From Candidatus Dechloromonas phosphorivorans (GTDB taxonomy: Bacteria; Pseudomonadota; Gammaproteobacteria; Burkholderiales; Rhodocyclaceae), in contig JADKIP010000012.1 of assembly GCA_016721185.1 (NCBI GenBank), positions 663,542 to 727,541 of the forward strand: 64,000 bases of DNA, in the 5' to 3' direction. Below, one piece after another: positions 1-8,508 of the stretch. Below the pieces are notes generated by a model that saw only the letters and a list, made by a program, of their open reading frames with translations, searched no databases and was not told where the DNA came from. A program made the translations under genes and the position numbers. Positions within the stretch are counted from its first letter, which is position 1; each line of letters begins with the position of its first letter.

Positions 1-186
1 GAAAAGCGCGGAGATGACTATTATCTGGTCGATATGAGCACTAACGGCAGTTTCGTCAGTCGTTCAGGGCAACCGGAAGTCATGGTTCGGCACCAGGAAA
101 TCCTGCTTGGTGGCAGCGGTCGGATTTGTTTTGGCAGTTCGGGCAACGACCCAACTGCTGACTGTGCTGATTTCGAGCACTTGTAA
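1..186 (+). CDS. C-terminal end of an FHA-domain protein (5' truncated by window)
   Basis: The window opens inside a plus-strand reading frame that runs to a TAA at 184-186. The 61 visible residues include YYLVDMSTNGSFV and a later GGSGRICFG, the pattern of the last strands of a forkhead-associated domain (phosphothreonine-binding fold with the STNGTFV motif). In related bacteria such an FHA tail often follows an adenylate/guanylate cyclase domain, but that part would lie upstream and cannot be seen, so the full function is unknown. It converges on the PsiF-like gene. Confidence 0.6.
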   Translation, partial: EKRGDDYYLVDMSTNGSFVSRSGQPEVMVRHQEILLGGSGRICFGSSGNDPTADCADFEHL

Positions 187-249
187 ACGATAACTAGCCA
201 TTCGAGAATGGCTAGTTGCATGGTGAGTCAAACTGACGCCAGCGAGAAA

Positions 250-519
250 TTATTTTGCCGCTGCGGGTGCCTGAGCATCAGCCATACATTTCTTCATGTA
301 GCTATTCTTGGCGGCGCCAGCCAGCTTCTTTTCCTGGGCTGTGGCAGCACAGGCAGAATTTTCAGGTGGTGCTTTCGCATCAGCTTCGCATTTTTTCATG
401 AAACTGTTTTTGGCGGCACCGGCCAGTTTTTTCTCGGCGGCGCGGCTGGCGCAGTCGTCAGCGGCATAGACAGATGTGGCAGCAAATGAAATGAGCAGCA
501 AGCTAATCAGTTTATTCAT
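250..519 (-). CDS. PsiF-repeat periplasmic protein
   Basis: The 89-residue product starts with a signal peptide (MNKLISLLLISFAATSVYA) and then carries two copies of the PsiF repeat, each with the core KKLAGAAKNS(F/Y)MKKC, so it should be exported. PsiF was named in E. coli as phosphate-starvation inducible; its biochemical role is not known. I chose the ATG at 519 because AAGGGG stands just upstream and the signal peptide follows at once; the reading frame is open further upstream. It lies downstream of hprK on the same strand, where many proteobacteria carry rapZ instead. Confidence 0.8.
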   Translation of the reverse strand: MNKLISLLLISFAATSVYAADDCASRAAEKKLAGAAKNSFMKKCEADAKAPPENSACAATAQEKKLAGAAKNSYMKKCMADAQAPAAAK

Positions 520-565
520 TGGTTTGTCCCCTTGAGGTTGGAAATGCCAGCCAACTATCGACGTT

Positions 566-1501
566 TCACGTATCTTCGTCAAGCATCATCCGTTGTTGCC
601 GGTCGGTAAAATCTTGCATGCTGTCGATACCGCGTAACTGAAGAATGGTGTTGCGAACAGCAGCTTCGAGCAGAACAGCAAGATTGCGTCCGGCTGCCAC
701 TGGAATAACCACCTTGCGGACCGGCACCCCTAGCACTTCCTGCGTCTGCGCATCGAGCGGCAAGCGCGGTGCTTCATCCGAGGCCAGCGTTTTCTGCAAA
801 TGGACGATCAGCTTGAGTTTCATCTTCCGGCGGGAGGCAGTTTTGCCGAAAATGGTGCGGATATTGAGCAAGCCCAGGCCGCGTACTTCAAGAAAGTCGC
901 GCAGCATGCCTGGGCAGCGCCCCTCAATCGTCGTTGGCGCAATCCGCGCCATCTCGACCACATCATCGGCAACCAGCCCATGACCGCGCGAAATGAGTTC
1001 CAGCGCAAGTTCGGATTTGCCGACACCGGAATGGCCGGTGATCAGAACACCCATGCCAAGCACATCCATGAAGACCCCGTGCAAGTTGACCGTGTCGGCG
1101 AGCCGGGCTGACAGATAGATACGTAACTGGTCAATGACCGCCGAGCAGGGCTTTGGCGAGACAATCAGCGGCGTGTCGGATTGAGTGCAGGCGTCGAGCA
1201 AGGTTGCCGGTGGTGACAAGCCATCGCCAACAATAATGGCAGGGGGCTGGGCAAGGAGAAGGTCGAGGAAAACCTGGCTGAAGCGGCGCTCACCGATGCG
1301 CAGGGCCCAGTCGTATTCGGCCTGTCCCATCACTTGCAGGCGCTCTGGGTGGATGATGTTGATGTGGCCAACCACATCAGCGCCGAAATTGTTGGAAACC
1401 TTGATTTCGATACGGCGATCGGCCTGATGGCCGATGACCCAGCTCAACAAAAGTTTTTCGCGGTTATCTTCGTAAAGCTGAACCAGACTGATGTTGCGCA
1501 C
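566..1501 (-). CDS. hprK: HPr kinase/phosphorylase
   Basis: Bifunctional enzyme that phosphorylates and dephosphorylates the seryl site of the PTS phosphocarrier HPr, linking carbon and energy state to regulation in proteobacteria with incomplete PTS systems. The 311-residue length is normal. The P-loop GHSGVGKS is at about 156-163, and the second family signature EVRGLGLLNIR follows at about 205-215. It starts 9 nt after ptsN on the same strand and is the last gene of the rpoN block. No damage is visible. Confidence 0.95.
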   Translation of the reverse strand: MRNISLVQLYEDNREKLLLSWVIGHQADRRIEIKVSNNFGADVVGHINIIHPERLQVMGQAEYDWALRIGERRFSQVFLDLLLAQPPAIIVGDGLSPPATLLDACTQSDTPLIVSPKPCSAVIDQLRIYLSARLADTVNLHGVFMDVLGMGVLITGHSGVGKSELALELISRGHGLVADDVVEMARIAPTTIEGRCPGMLRDFLEVRGLGLLNIRTIFGKTASRRKMKLKLIVHLQKTLASDEAPRLPLDAQTQEVLGVPVRKVVIPVAAGRNLAVLLEAAVRNTILQLRGIDSMQDFTDRQQRMMLDEDT

Positions 1502-1510
1502 GGTACTGAC

Positions 1511-1957
1511 TCAAGTCTGGAAAAGGCTAAGTATGGTAGCTGTGTCCGCTGCGGTCTGCAGGCTTTCACGGAAGGCACGATCGGAAAAGCGCTGGGCTAA
1601 TTCGGAGAGAATCTGCAGATGTTCTTCTGTGGCTTGTTCCGGCACAAGAAGTACGAACAACAAATTAACCGGACGTCCATCCGGGGAATCGAAAGGTACC
1701 GGTGAGGCGAGCCGCAAAAACGCGCCAGCTGCCTGTTTCAGGCCTTTGATACGGCCGTGCGGAATGGCAACGCCCTGGCCAAGACCGGTGGAACCCAGTT
1801 TTTCACGGGCAAAAAGGCTGTCGAATATCACTGATCGGGCAAGCCCGAGTTGTGTTTCAAAAAGTACGCCAGCCTGTTCGAATACCCGTTTTTTACTGCC
1901 AACGTCGAGGTCAAGAATAACCTGTGACGGGGACAGGATGTTTGATAAGGGATTCAT
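1511..1957 (-). CDS. ptsN: PTS IIA-like nitrogen-regulatory protein (EIIA-Ntr)
   Basis: A 148-residue EIIA domain that accepts phosphate in the nitrogen PTS branch and regulates potassium transport and sigma-54-related processes. The phosphorylated histidine is His67 in GVAIPHGRIKG. The gene sits between hpf and hprK, the usual beta/gammaproteobacterial rpoN-downstream order. A hairpin between hpf and this gene (1970-2002) may limit read-through, so ptsN-hprK may also have its own promoter. Confidence 0.95.
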   Translation of the reverse strand: MNPLSNILSPSQVILDLDVGSKKRVFEQAGVLFETQLGLARSVIFDSLFAREKLGSTGLGQGVAIPHGRIKGLKQAAGAFLRLASPVPFDSPDGRPVNLLFVLLVPEQATEEHLQILSELAQRFSDRAFRESLQTAADTATILSLFQT

Positions 1958-1969
1958 AGGGGGATTCTG

Positions 1970-2002
1970 AAAAAGAAAGGCCGCAGCATCAAGGCTGCGG
2001 CC
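1970..2002 (-). terminator. Hairpin terminator/attenuator between hpf and ptsN
   Basis: A perfect 9-bp stem (GGCCGCAGC at 1979-1987 with GCTGCGGCC at 1994-2002) and a 6-nt loop. Read on the minus strand it is followed by a T-rich run. It lies directly after the hpf stop and before ptsN, so it should end or attenuate rpoN-hpf transcripts. Confidence 0.75.
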
Positions 2003-2011
2003 GATCTGTGC

Positions 2012-2335
2012 TTATTCAGCTACTTCGAGGGTCGGCTTTTCACCGCGATGGTGATCCTGAATCTTTTGCTTGTACTTTTGTACCTGACGATCCAATTTGT
2101 CAAAGAGGGTGTCGATGGCGGCGTAAAGATCATCGCCTGATTCCTCTGCGTGCATATCCTTGCCTGGCACATGTACGGTCACTTCAGCTTTTTGCTTTAG
2201 TTTCTCGACAGAGAGAACCACATTCACACCAGTAACTTTATCAAAATGGCGAATGACGGGATCAAGTTTGTTCTCGACGTATTCGCGTAAAGCCGGCGTA
2301 ACCTCGATATGGTGACCACTGATCTGCAGATTCAC
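2012..2335 (-). CDS. hpf: Ribosome hibernation promoting factor
   Basis: A 107-residue protein of the HPF/YfiA family. It binds the 30S decoding centre in stationary phase and promotes inactive 100S dimers (short-form HPF). The sequence begins MNLQISGHHIEVTPALREYV and shows the family's basic C-terminal half (LDRQVQKYKQKIQDHH). It lies 15 nt downstream of rpoN, the conserved location, and is followed by a strong hairpin. Confidence 0.93.
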   Translation of the reverse strand: MNLQISGHHIEVTPALREYVENKLDPVIRHFDKVTGVNVVLSVEKLKQKAEVTVHVPGKDMHAEESGDDLYAAIDTLFDKLDRQVQKYKQKIQDHHRGEKPTLEVAE

Positions 2336-2350
2336 TTTATTCTCCTCTCT

Positions 2351-3820
2351 CTACAGGGTCTTACGTAAATTGACCGGCGGGATGCTGAGTGACTCGCGGT
2401 ATTTTGCAACCGTGCGTCTAGCCACAACAATTCCCTGCTGGCCTAGTATTTCGGATAATTGACTATCCGACAAGGGCTTCTTGCTATCTTCCGCCGCAAT
2501 CAATTGCTTGATCAGGGCGCGGATAGCGGTTGCGGAGCATGCCCCACCAGTATCGGTGGAAACATGGCTACCAAAGAAATATTTAAGCTCGAAGATGCCG
2601 CGCGGTGTCGCCATGTACTTCTGGCTGGTGACGCGGGATACGGTCGATTCGTGCAAGCCGAGAATATCAGCAATTTCGCGCAGCACCAGCGGGCGCATGG
2701 CGACTTCACCATGCTCGAAAAACTGGCGCTGGCGATCAACGATGGCCTGCGTTACGCGGTGGATGGTTTCAAAGCGCTGCTGCATGTTCTTGATCAGCCA
2801 GCGTGCTTCCTGCAACTGGCCAGTCAGGTTGCCATTGCCACGGCGCTGGCGGCCGAGAATTTCGGCATATAAACGATTAATCCGCAGGCGAGGATAGGCA
2901 TCCGGGTTGATGTAGGCAGTCCATTGGCCTTTGAGTTTTTTGACGATGACGTCAGGCGTGATGTAGCGCGCTTCAATCTGCGCAAAACGAGCGCCGGGCC
3001 TTGGATTCAGACTGATGATCAGAGCGTGTGCGGCTTTCAGCGCCTCGTCGTCGCAACCCGTCAGCCGGCGAATTTTGGCAAAGTCACGGGCGGCTAACAA
3101 TTCCAGATATTTGTCGATAATTGTCAGTGCCAGCGCTTGATCGCAGCAGCTTGGCAAAGCCTTCATTTGCAATGCCAGGCATTCTTTCGGGCTGCGTGCA
3201 CCAATCCCGATCGGGTCAAAGTTCTGAATATGGCGAAGAGCGATCTCGAGCTCTTCGATCTCTATTTCGTATTCCGGCGGCAAGGTTTCCCAAAGTTCTT
3301 GCAGCGGGGCCGACAGATAACCATCGTCATCCAGTGCTTCGATCAGGAAACGAACCAGACTACGGTCACGATCAGAGAGCTGGGTCATGCCCAGTTGCCA
3401 GCCTAGATGGTCGCGCAGGCTGATTGTCGACGCATGAACGTCGTGCGAGTCACTGTCATCATCTTCATCACGCCCGGCGCCGGTAAAGGTGCCTGCATCA
3501 GAACTCCAACGGTCATCGTCGACATCGGTGGGTGTCGATGGAACGTCCTGCTCGCGGACATCACGGGCATCCTGCTCCTCGCGCTCGACGCGCTGCTCCC
3601 GCTCGCCTTCACTGGTTTGTGGTGAATCGAACTGCTGGGCTGAGGTGAATGCTTCGCCACCCGGCTCGTCATCGCGTTCGAGCATTGGATTTTCGAGCAG
3701 ATAGCGCTCTATCTCCTGCTGCATTTCGACAGTCGACAACTGCAGCAGCTTGATCGATTGCTGCAACTGCGGTGTCAGTGCAAGGTGCTGCGATAGTCTT
3801 AGTTGGAGGGCGGGCTTCAT
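2351..3820 (-). CDS. rpoN: RNA polymerase sigma-54 factor
   Basis: A 489-residue sigma-54 that directs core polymerase to -24/-12 promoters and needs AAA+ activators. Region I is visible at the N-terminus (QLSQHLALTPQLQQSIKLLQ type, Gln/Leu rich), followed by an acidic region II. Near the C-terminus is the RpoN box ARRTVAKYRESLSIPP, which contacts the -24 element. The length is typical. The start has an upstream reading gap of 27 nt to lptB on the same strand. Confidence 0.97.
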   Translation of the reverse strand: MKPALQLRLSQHLALTPQLQQSIKLLQLSTVEMQQEIERYLLENPMLERDDEPGGEAFTSAQQFDSPQTSEGEREQRVEREEQDARDVREQDVPSTPTDVDDDRWSSDAGTFTGAGRDEDDDSDSHDVHASTISLRDHLGWQLGMTQLSDRDRSLVRFLIEALDDDGYLSAPLQELWETLPPEYEIEIEELEIALRHIQNFDPIGIGARSPKECLALQMKALPSCCDQALALTIIDKYLELLAARDFAKIRRLTGCDDEALKAAHALIISLNPRPGARFAQIEARYITPDVIVKKLKGQWTAYINPDAYPRLRINRLYAEILGRQRRGNGNLTGQLQEARWLIKNMQQRFETIHRVTQAIVDRQRQFFEHGEVAMRPLVLREIADILGLHESTVSRVTSQKYMATPRGIFELKYFFGSHVSTDTGGACSATAIRALIKQLIAAEDSKKPLSDSQLSEILGQQGIVVARRTVAKYRESLSIPPVNLRKTL

Positions 3821-3847
3821 TGAGTGGGGGCGGGTGCTACTGAGCGG

Positions 3848-4582
3848 TCAGAGTTTGAAATGCTCGCCAAGGTAAACCTTGCGCACGCTTTCATTATTGA
3901 CGATTTCTTTCGGCAGTCCAGAGGCCAGGACACGACCAGCACTAATAATATAAGCATGATCACAGATGCCAAGCGTTTCACGCACGTTGTGGTCGGTAAT
4001 CAGTACCCCGATATTGCGCTCTTTCAGGAAGCGAATGATTTTCTGGATTTCGAGTACGGCAATCGGGTCGACCCCGGCGAATGGCTCGTCAAGAAGAATG
4101 AAGCGTGGATTGGTCGCCAGGGCACGGGCGATTTCGACCCGCCGCCGCTCACCACCGGATAGCGCCGAGGCATTGACGTGTCGGACATGGTCAATATGCA
4201 ATTCGCTGAGCAGGCCCTCGACGCGGTCGTTGAGTTCGGCTTCTGGAAGATTGAGCAATTCAAGAACCGCGCGAATATTTTCTTCAACATTCAGTTTGCG
4301 GAATACTGAGGCTTCCTGCGGCAGGTAGGAGAGCCCTTGGCGAGCCCGGCTGTGCATTGGCAGATGGGTCAGTTTGGCATCGTCGATATAGACTTCGCCG
4401 CCATCGGCGGGTACCAAACCGACAATCATATAAAAACAGGTTGTTTTGCCGGCACCATTCGGGCCGAGCAAGCCAACGACCTCGCCGGACTTCACCTCGA
4501 AGGAGACATCTTCAACCACCGTCCGCGCCTTGTAGCGTTTTTTGAGATTGTGAGCCGAGAGTTTGGCGAGTGGGGGGGTCAT
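3848..4582 (-). CDS. lptB: LPS export ABC transporter ATP-binding protein
   Basis: Cytoplasmic ATPase of the LptB2FGC complex that extracts lipopolysaccharide from the inner membrane. The 244 residues carry Walker A GPNGAGKT at 40-47, the ABC signature LSGGERRR and Walker B FILLDEPFAGVDP. It overlaps the 3' end of recX by 4 nt. lptA and lptC, which commonly precede lptB, are not next to it here and must be elsewhere. Confidence 0.95.
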   Translation of the reverse strand: MTPPLAKLSAHNLKKRYKARTVVEDVSFEVKSGEVVGLLGPNGAGKTTCFYMIVGLVPADGGEVYIDDAKLTHLPMHSRARQGLSYLPQEASVFRKLNVEENIRAVLELLNLPEAELNDRVEGLLSELHIDHVRHVNASALSGGERRRVEIARALATNPRFILLDEPFAGVDPIAVLEIQKIIRFLKERNIGVLITDHNVRETLGICDHAYIISAGRVLASGLPKEIVNNESVRKVYLGEHFKL

Positions 4583-5022
4583 TCTTCTGCTCCACGCATG
4601 GCCCGGCGCATGGTTTGCCTTATTGCTTCGCCGGAGAAACCACGATACTGCAAGAAACGCATCTGTTTGGCTCGTTCTTCAGGCGTTTTTGGCAACTCGC
4701 CGAATTTGCGTGACCAGACCATTTGACAGCGTTCTGTTTCGTCGCCGCCTTCGGGAAGCGCCACGGCGATATCTTCATCGCTGACACCATTGTGCCGCAA
4801 TTCCTGTTTCAGCCGGCCGTTACCGTAGCGCCGAGCGCGGGCGATGACCCGCTGGCTGGCATAGCGCTGGTCGCAAAGCAGGCGCTCGGTTTCCAGCGTG
4901 TCGAGCACGGCGTCGAGTTGTTCTGCCGACTCTGCTTCGCCCGCAAGTTTGCTCTTCAACTCCGCCCGACTGTGATCCCGCCGGGTGAGGAGTTGCAAGG
5001 CGCGAACCCGCAGGTCAGGCAT
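4579..5022 (-). CDS. recX: RecX, regulator of RecA
   Basis: A 147-residue RecX that caps and destabilises RecA filaments. The sequence shows the repeated three-helix pattern of the family (ALQLLTRRDHSRAELKSKL, RYGNGRLKQELRHNGV, QMRFLQYRGFSGEAIRQTM). It overlaps recA by 8 nt and lptB by 4 nt, so translation is probably coupled and its transcription follows the SOS-controlled recA promoter. Confidence 0.93.
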   Translation of the reverse strand: MPDLRVRALQLLTRRDHSRAELKSKLAGEAESAEQLDAVLDTLETERLLCDQRYASQRVIARARRYGNGRLKQELRHNGVSDEDIAVALPEGGDETERCQMVWSRKFGELPKTPEERAKQMRFLQYRGFSGEAIRQTMRRAMRGAEE

Positions 5023-6040
5023 CGGCCACCGATTTGGTCGGTTTAATCACGGTGGTGCTGGCGGCTTCGCGAATGCGGGCTTCGATTTCCTGGGCGATTT
5101 CCGGATGGCTACGCAGAAATTCGCGGGAATTGTCCTTGCCCTGGCCGATCTTTTCACCCTTGTACGAATACCAGGCCCCGGATTTTTCGACCAGTTTGTG
5201 GGCGACCCCGAGTTCGACGATTTCACCGGCGCGGGAAATGCCTTCGCCGTAAAGAATGTCGAAAATGGCTTCGCGGAAGGGCGGGGAAACCTTGTTCTTG
5301 ACGACCTTGACCTTGGTTTCGTTACCAACCACTTCGTCACCGCGCTTGATCGAGCCGATGCGACGGATGTCGAGGCGGACGGAGGCGTAGAACTTGAGCG
5401 CATTGCCGCCGGTGGTGGTTTCCGGCGAGCCGAACATGACGCCGATTTTCATCCGGATCTGGTTGATGAAGATCACCAGCGTATTGGTTTTCTTGATGTT
5501 GGCGGTTAGCTTGCGCAGCGCCTGGCTCATCAGGCGGGCGTGCAGGCCAACCATTTGGTCGCCCATGTCGCCTTCGATTTCAGCGCGCGGGGTGAGGGCG
5601 GCCACCGAGTCGATGACGACGATGTCGACTGAGGCGGAACGCACCAGCATGTCGGCGATTTCCAGCGCCTGCTCGCCGTTGTCCGGCTGGGAAATCAGCA
5701 ACTCATTGACGTTAACGCCGAGCTTTTGAGCGTATTGCGGGTCGAGCGCGTGTTCGGCATCAATAAAGGCTGCGACGCCGCCCAGTTTCTGCATTTCTGC
5801 GACAACTTGCAGGCAGAGCGTGGTTTTGCCGGAAGATTCCGGACCGTAGATTTCGACAACGCGGCCACGCGGCAAACCGCCGATGCCCAACGCGATATCC
5901 AAGCCGAGCGAACCGGTGGAAACCACCTGAATGCCTTCGTCGATCTCGGCGTCGCCCATTTTCATGATCGAGCCTTTGCCGAACTGCTTTTCAATTTGTT
6001 GCAGCGCTGCGGCGAGCGCTTTTGCCTTGTTGTCGTCCAT
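5015..6040 (-). CDS. recA: Recombinase RecA
   Basis: A 341-residue strand-exchange ATPase that also triggers LexA self-cleavage in the SOS response. Walker A GPESSGKT is at 66-73. The MAW-type motif, the L1/L2 loop regions (including MIGVMFGSPETTTGGNALKFY-type sequence) and the C-terminal acidic/basic tail are present. It heads a minus-strand unit of recA-recX-lptB-rpoN-hpf. A consensus LexA operator lies about 150 nt upstream. Confidence 0.98.
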   Translation of the reverse strand: MDDNKAKALAAALQQIEKQFGKGSIMKMGDAEIDEGIQVVSTGSLGLDIALGIGGLPRGRVVEIYGPESSGKTTLCLQVVAEMQKLGGVAAFIDAEHALDPQYAQKLGVNVNELLISQPDNGEQALEIADMLVRSASVDIVVIDSVAALTPRAEIEGDMGDQMVGLHARLMSQALRKLTANIKKTNTLVIFINQIRMKIGVMFGSPETTTGGNALKFYASVRLDIRRIGSIKRGDEVVGNETKVKVVKNKVSPPFREAIFDILYGEGISRAGEIVELGVAHKLVEKSGAWYSYKGEKIGQGKDNSREFLRSHPEIAQEIEARIREAASTTVIKPTKSVADA

Positions 6041-6187
6041 GGAGCTACCTCGAAAATTTGAGCGGATTATGGCACAGGGGCCGAAGATGGAATAGAAATT
6101 GCTGCCCTTTCCGGACGCAAAATCTGTCAGTGAAAAGCTGGATGCTGCGGGGTATATTCGCCTGAGCGTAACATCGCACTCATTTAT

Positions 6188-6207
6188 TACTGGCTATAAA
6201 CACAGTA
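6188..6207. promoter_or_regulatory. LexA box (SOS operator) of recA
   Basis: TACTG-N10-CAGTA at 6188-6207, matching the CTG-N10-CAG LexA consensus with the extra flanking TA bases on both sides. It lies in the space between recA (minus) and the pseudouridine synthase gene (plus). Its symmetry means it could act on either gene. An AT-rich stretch just recA-side of the box could supply a -10 element. Confidence 0.8.
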
Positions 6208-6254
6208 CATTTACAGCGAGCCCTTGGCAAGCTGATTTTGAACGGCATTTTCAA

Positions 6255-6914
6255 TTGACCAATATTGCTTATCTTCCGCCGCCCGATACGGGGCTGTCGA
6301 TTGTCTTTGCGGACGACAGTCTGGTCGTTGTCGACAAACCCGCTGGTTTGCTTTCTGTACCCGGGCGCGGGGAGGGCATGGCGGATTGTCTGGTATCAAG
6401 AGTTCAGGCGACTTTTCCCGACGCATTGAGCGTTCATCGTCTGGATATGGCGACTTCGGGTTTGTTGATTCTGGCGCGTGGCGAGGAAATGCACCGCCAG
6501 CTTTCCCGGCTCTTTCGCGAGCGTCAGGTGGAGAAAAGCTACGTTGCGGTTATTGACGGTTTGCTTGCCACCGACGCCGGTGAGGTGAATTTCCCGTTGA
6601 TTGCCGACTGGCCAAACCGGCCAAGGCAGAAGGTGGATTTTGAGATAGGTAAGCCCTCACTGACAAGATTCACCCGGCTAGGCTTTGATTCAGCTAACAA
6701 GACAACGCGGGTTGAACTAAAACCGGTCACCGGTCGTTCGCATCAGTTAAGGGTGCACATGTGCGCCCTCGGTCATCCGATTCTCGGCGACGACCTTTAC
6801 GGTGGTGTGGCGCAAATAAAATCAGAACGCCTGCTGTTGCATGCGACGGATTTAGCCCTTTTTCACCCGTTGACCGCAGCAAGTCTCAGTTTCCATTGCC
6901 CCGTGCCGTTTTAA
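6255..6914 (+). CDS. RluA-family RNA pseudouridine synthase
   Basis: Isomerises specific uridines in tRNA and/or 23S rRNA. The catalytic motif HRLDMATSGLL contains the conserved Asp. DDSLVVVDKPAGLLSVPGR and GRSHQLRVHM are the other RluA-family blocks. Length and sequence fit RluA (about 220 residues) better than the longer RluC/D. The frame is open back to an ATG at 6099, but that region covers the recA promoter and LexA box and has no family similarity, so I propose the TTG at 6255 (LTNIAYLPPPD...). No good Shine-Dalgarno is visible, so the exact start is uncertain. Confidence 0.8.
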   Translation: MTNIAYLPPPDTGLSIVFADDSLVVVDKPAGLLSVPGRGEGMADCLVSRVQATFPDALSVHRLDMATSGLLILARGEEMHRQLSRLFRERQVEKSYVAVIDGLLATDAGEVNFPLIADWPNRPRQKVDFEIGKPSLTRFTRLGFDSANKTTRVELKPVTGRSHQLRVHMCALGHPILGDDLYGGVAQIKSERLLLHATDLALFHPLTAASLSFHCPVPF

Positions 6915-6996
6915 GCTTGTCTGGCCGCCTTTCGGCGGGGCAATCACCCTATAATTTTGGCGTTTTCAATTCCTTGCCTCGGTTTCTTGCAGAATC

Positions 6997-8493
6997 ATGC
7001 TGATCTGGTTCGTTGCGCTCTATTTGCTCGCCTCCATCGCCATCGGGCTGTTTGCGGCGACGCGCGTTCATAACGCCAAGGATTTCGCGGTGGCCGGGCG
7101 TAGCCTGCCGTTGCCGGTGGTCACTGCCACCGTATTTGCCACCTGGTTTGGGGCCGAAGCGGTTTTTGGCGTTTCCGCCACCTTCGTCAAGGAAGGGCTG
7201 CGTGGTGTGGTGGCCGATCCCTTCGGCGCGAGCCTGTGTCTGGTTATTGCCGGTATTTTCTACGGCACCAAAATTTACAAGCTCAATGTACTGACGCTTG
7301 GCGACTTTTTCCGCATGCGCTACAACCGCACGGTCGAAATTCTCGCTACGCTATGCATCGTGGTTTCCTACCTGGGCTGGGTTTCGGCGCAGATCAAGGC
7401 GCTTGGCCTGGTCTTCAATGTCGTCACCGACGGCGCCATCAGCCAGGAGCTCGGCATGGTGCTCGGCACCGCCATCGTCCTGACCTACACCACCTTCGGC
7501 GGCATGTTCTCGGTGGCCATTCTCGATTTTGTCCAGATGGGCGTGGTGATGGGCGGCATGCTCTATATCGGCCATCTGGTTTCCGGCATGACCGGCGGTG
7601 TCGATGTCGTGATTAACCACGCCGTCGCCGCCGGCAAGCTCGATTTTTTCCCGAGTGGCAACTGGGTCGAATGGCTGGCTTTTCTGGCCGCCTGGATGAC
7701 CATGATGCTTGGCTCGATCCCGCAGCAGGACGTCTTTCAGCGGGTGACTTCGGCAAAAAGCGCCCGCGTCGCCATCTACGCCTCCATCCTCGGCGGCGTG
7801 CTTTATTTCTGCTTCACCTTCGTCCCTATGTTCATCGCCTATTCGGCGACGTTGATTGATCCTGCCAAATTCAATGAACTGATCGCCAGCGACTCGCAAT
7901 TGGTCTTGCCCGCACTGGTGCTGCAGCACACGCCACTGTTCGCCCAAGCCATTTTCTTTGGTGCCGTGCTCGCCGCCATCATGGCCTGCTCATCGGCCAC
8001 ACTGCTGGCGCCGTCGGTGTCATTCTCGGAAAACATCCTGCGCAACATCTACCCGAACGTGAATGACCGGGGCCTGCTGCGCATGATGCGGATCACCATG
8101 GTTTGTTTTGCCTGCCTGGTGCTGGCCTTTGCCCTGACTACCCAATCCTCCATCTTCAAAATGGTGGAAAATGCCTACAAAATCACGCTGGCCGGGGCTT
8201 TCGTACCGCTTTTTTTTGGCGCCTACTGGTCGCGGGCGACAACGCAAGGCGCCTTGGCTGCCCTGGTTGGCGGCGTAGGCAGCTGGCTGCTCATTGAAAT
8301 CCTGATCGGCTCAGCCAGTCTGGTGCCGCCCCAGTTGATCGGTCTCGGCGTCAGCATGCTGGGCATGGTTGCTGGTTCATTGCTGCCGCCGTGGATCGGT
8401 CGGCCAACCCCGCACGCCAATATTCATCAGGCCTTGCACCATCGCGCCGCCGCCGAGACGCACCACCAGCCGGAACGTCCGCATCGGCACTGA
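6997..8493 (+). CDS. Sodium:solute symporter family protein (SSS)
   Basis: A 498-residue polytopic protein of the SSS family (PutP/PanF type) that imports an organic solute with Na+. It begins at once with a membrane segment (LIWFVALYLLASIAIGLF) and continues AKDFAVAGRSLPLPVVTATVFATWFGAE, a typical family start, with about 12-13 hydrophobic segments in all. The substrate cannot be read from sequence. The C-terminus is a short His/Pro-rich cytoplasmic tail (HQALHHRAAAETHHQPERPHRH). VanZ follows after 15 nt. Confidence 0.85.
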   Translation: MLIWFVALYLLASIAIGLFAATRVHNAKDFAVAGRSLPLPVVTATVFATWFGAEAVFGVSATFVKEGLRGVVADPFGASLCLVIAGIFYGTKIYKLNVLTLGDFFRMRYNRTVEILATLCIVVSYLGWVSAQIKALGLVFNVVTDGAISQELGMVLGTAIVLTYTTFGGMFSVAILDFVQMGVVMGGMLYIGHLVSGMTGGVDVVINHAVAAGKLDFFPSGNWVEWLAFLAAWMTMMLGSIPQQDVFQRVTSAKSARVAIYASILGGVLYFCFTFVPMFIAYSATLIDPAKFNELIASDSQLVLPALVLQHTPLFAQAIFFGAVLAAIMACSSATLLAPSVSFSENILRNIYPNVNDRGLLRMMRITMVCFACLVLAFALTTQSSIFKMVENAYKITLAGAFVPLFFGAYWSRATTQGALAALVGGVGSWLLIEILIGSASLVPPQLIGLGVSMLGMVAGSLLPPWIGRPTPHANIHQALHHRAAAETHHQPERPHRH

Positions 8494-8508
8494 CATACAA
8501 TCGCTTGC

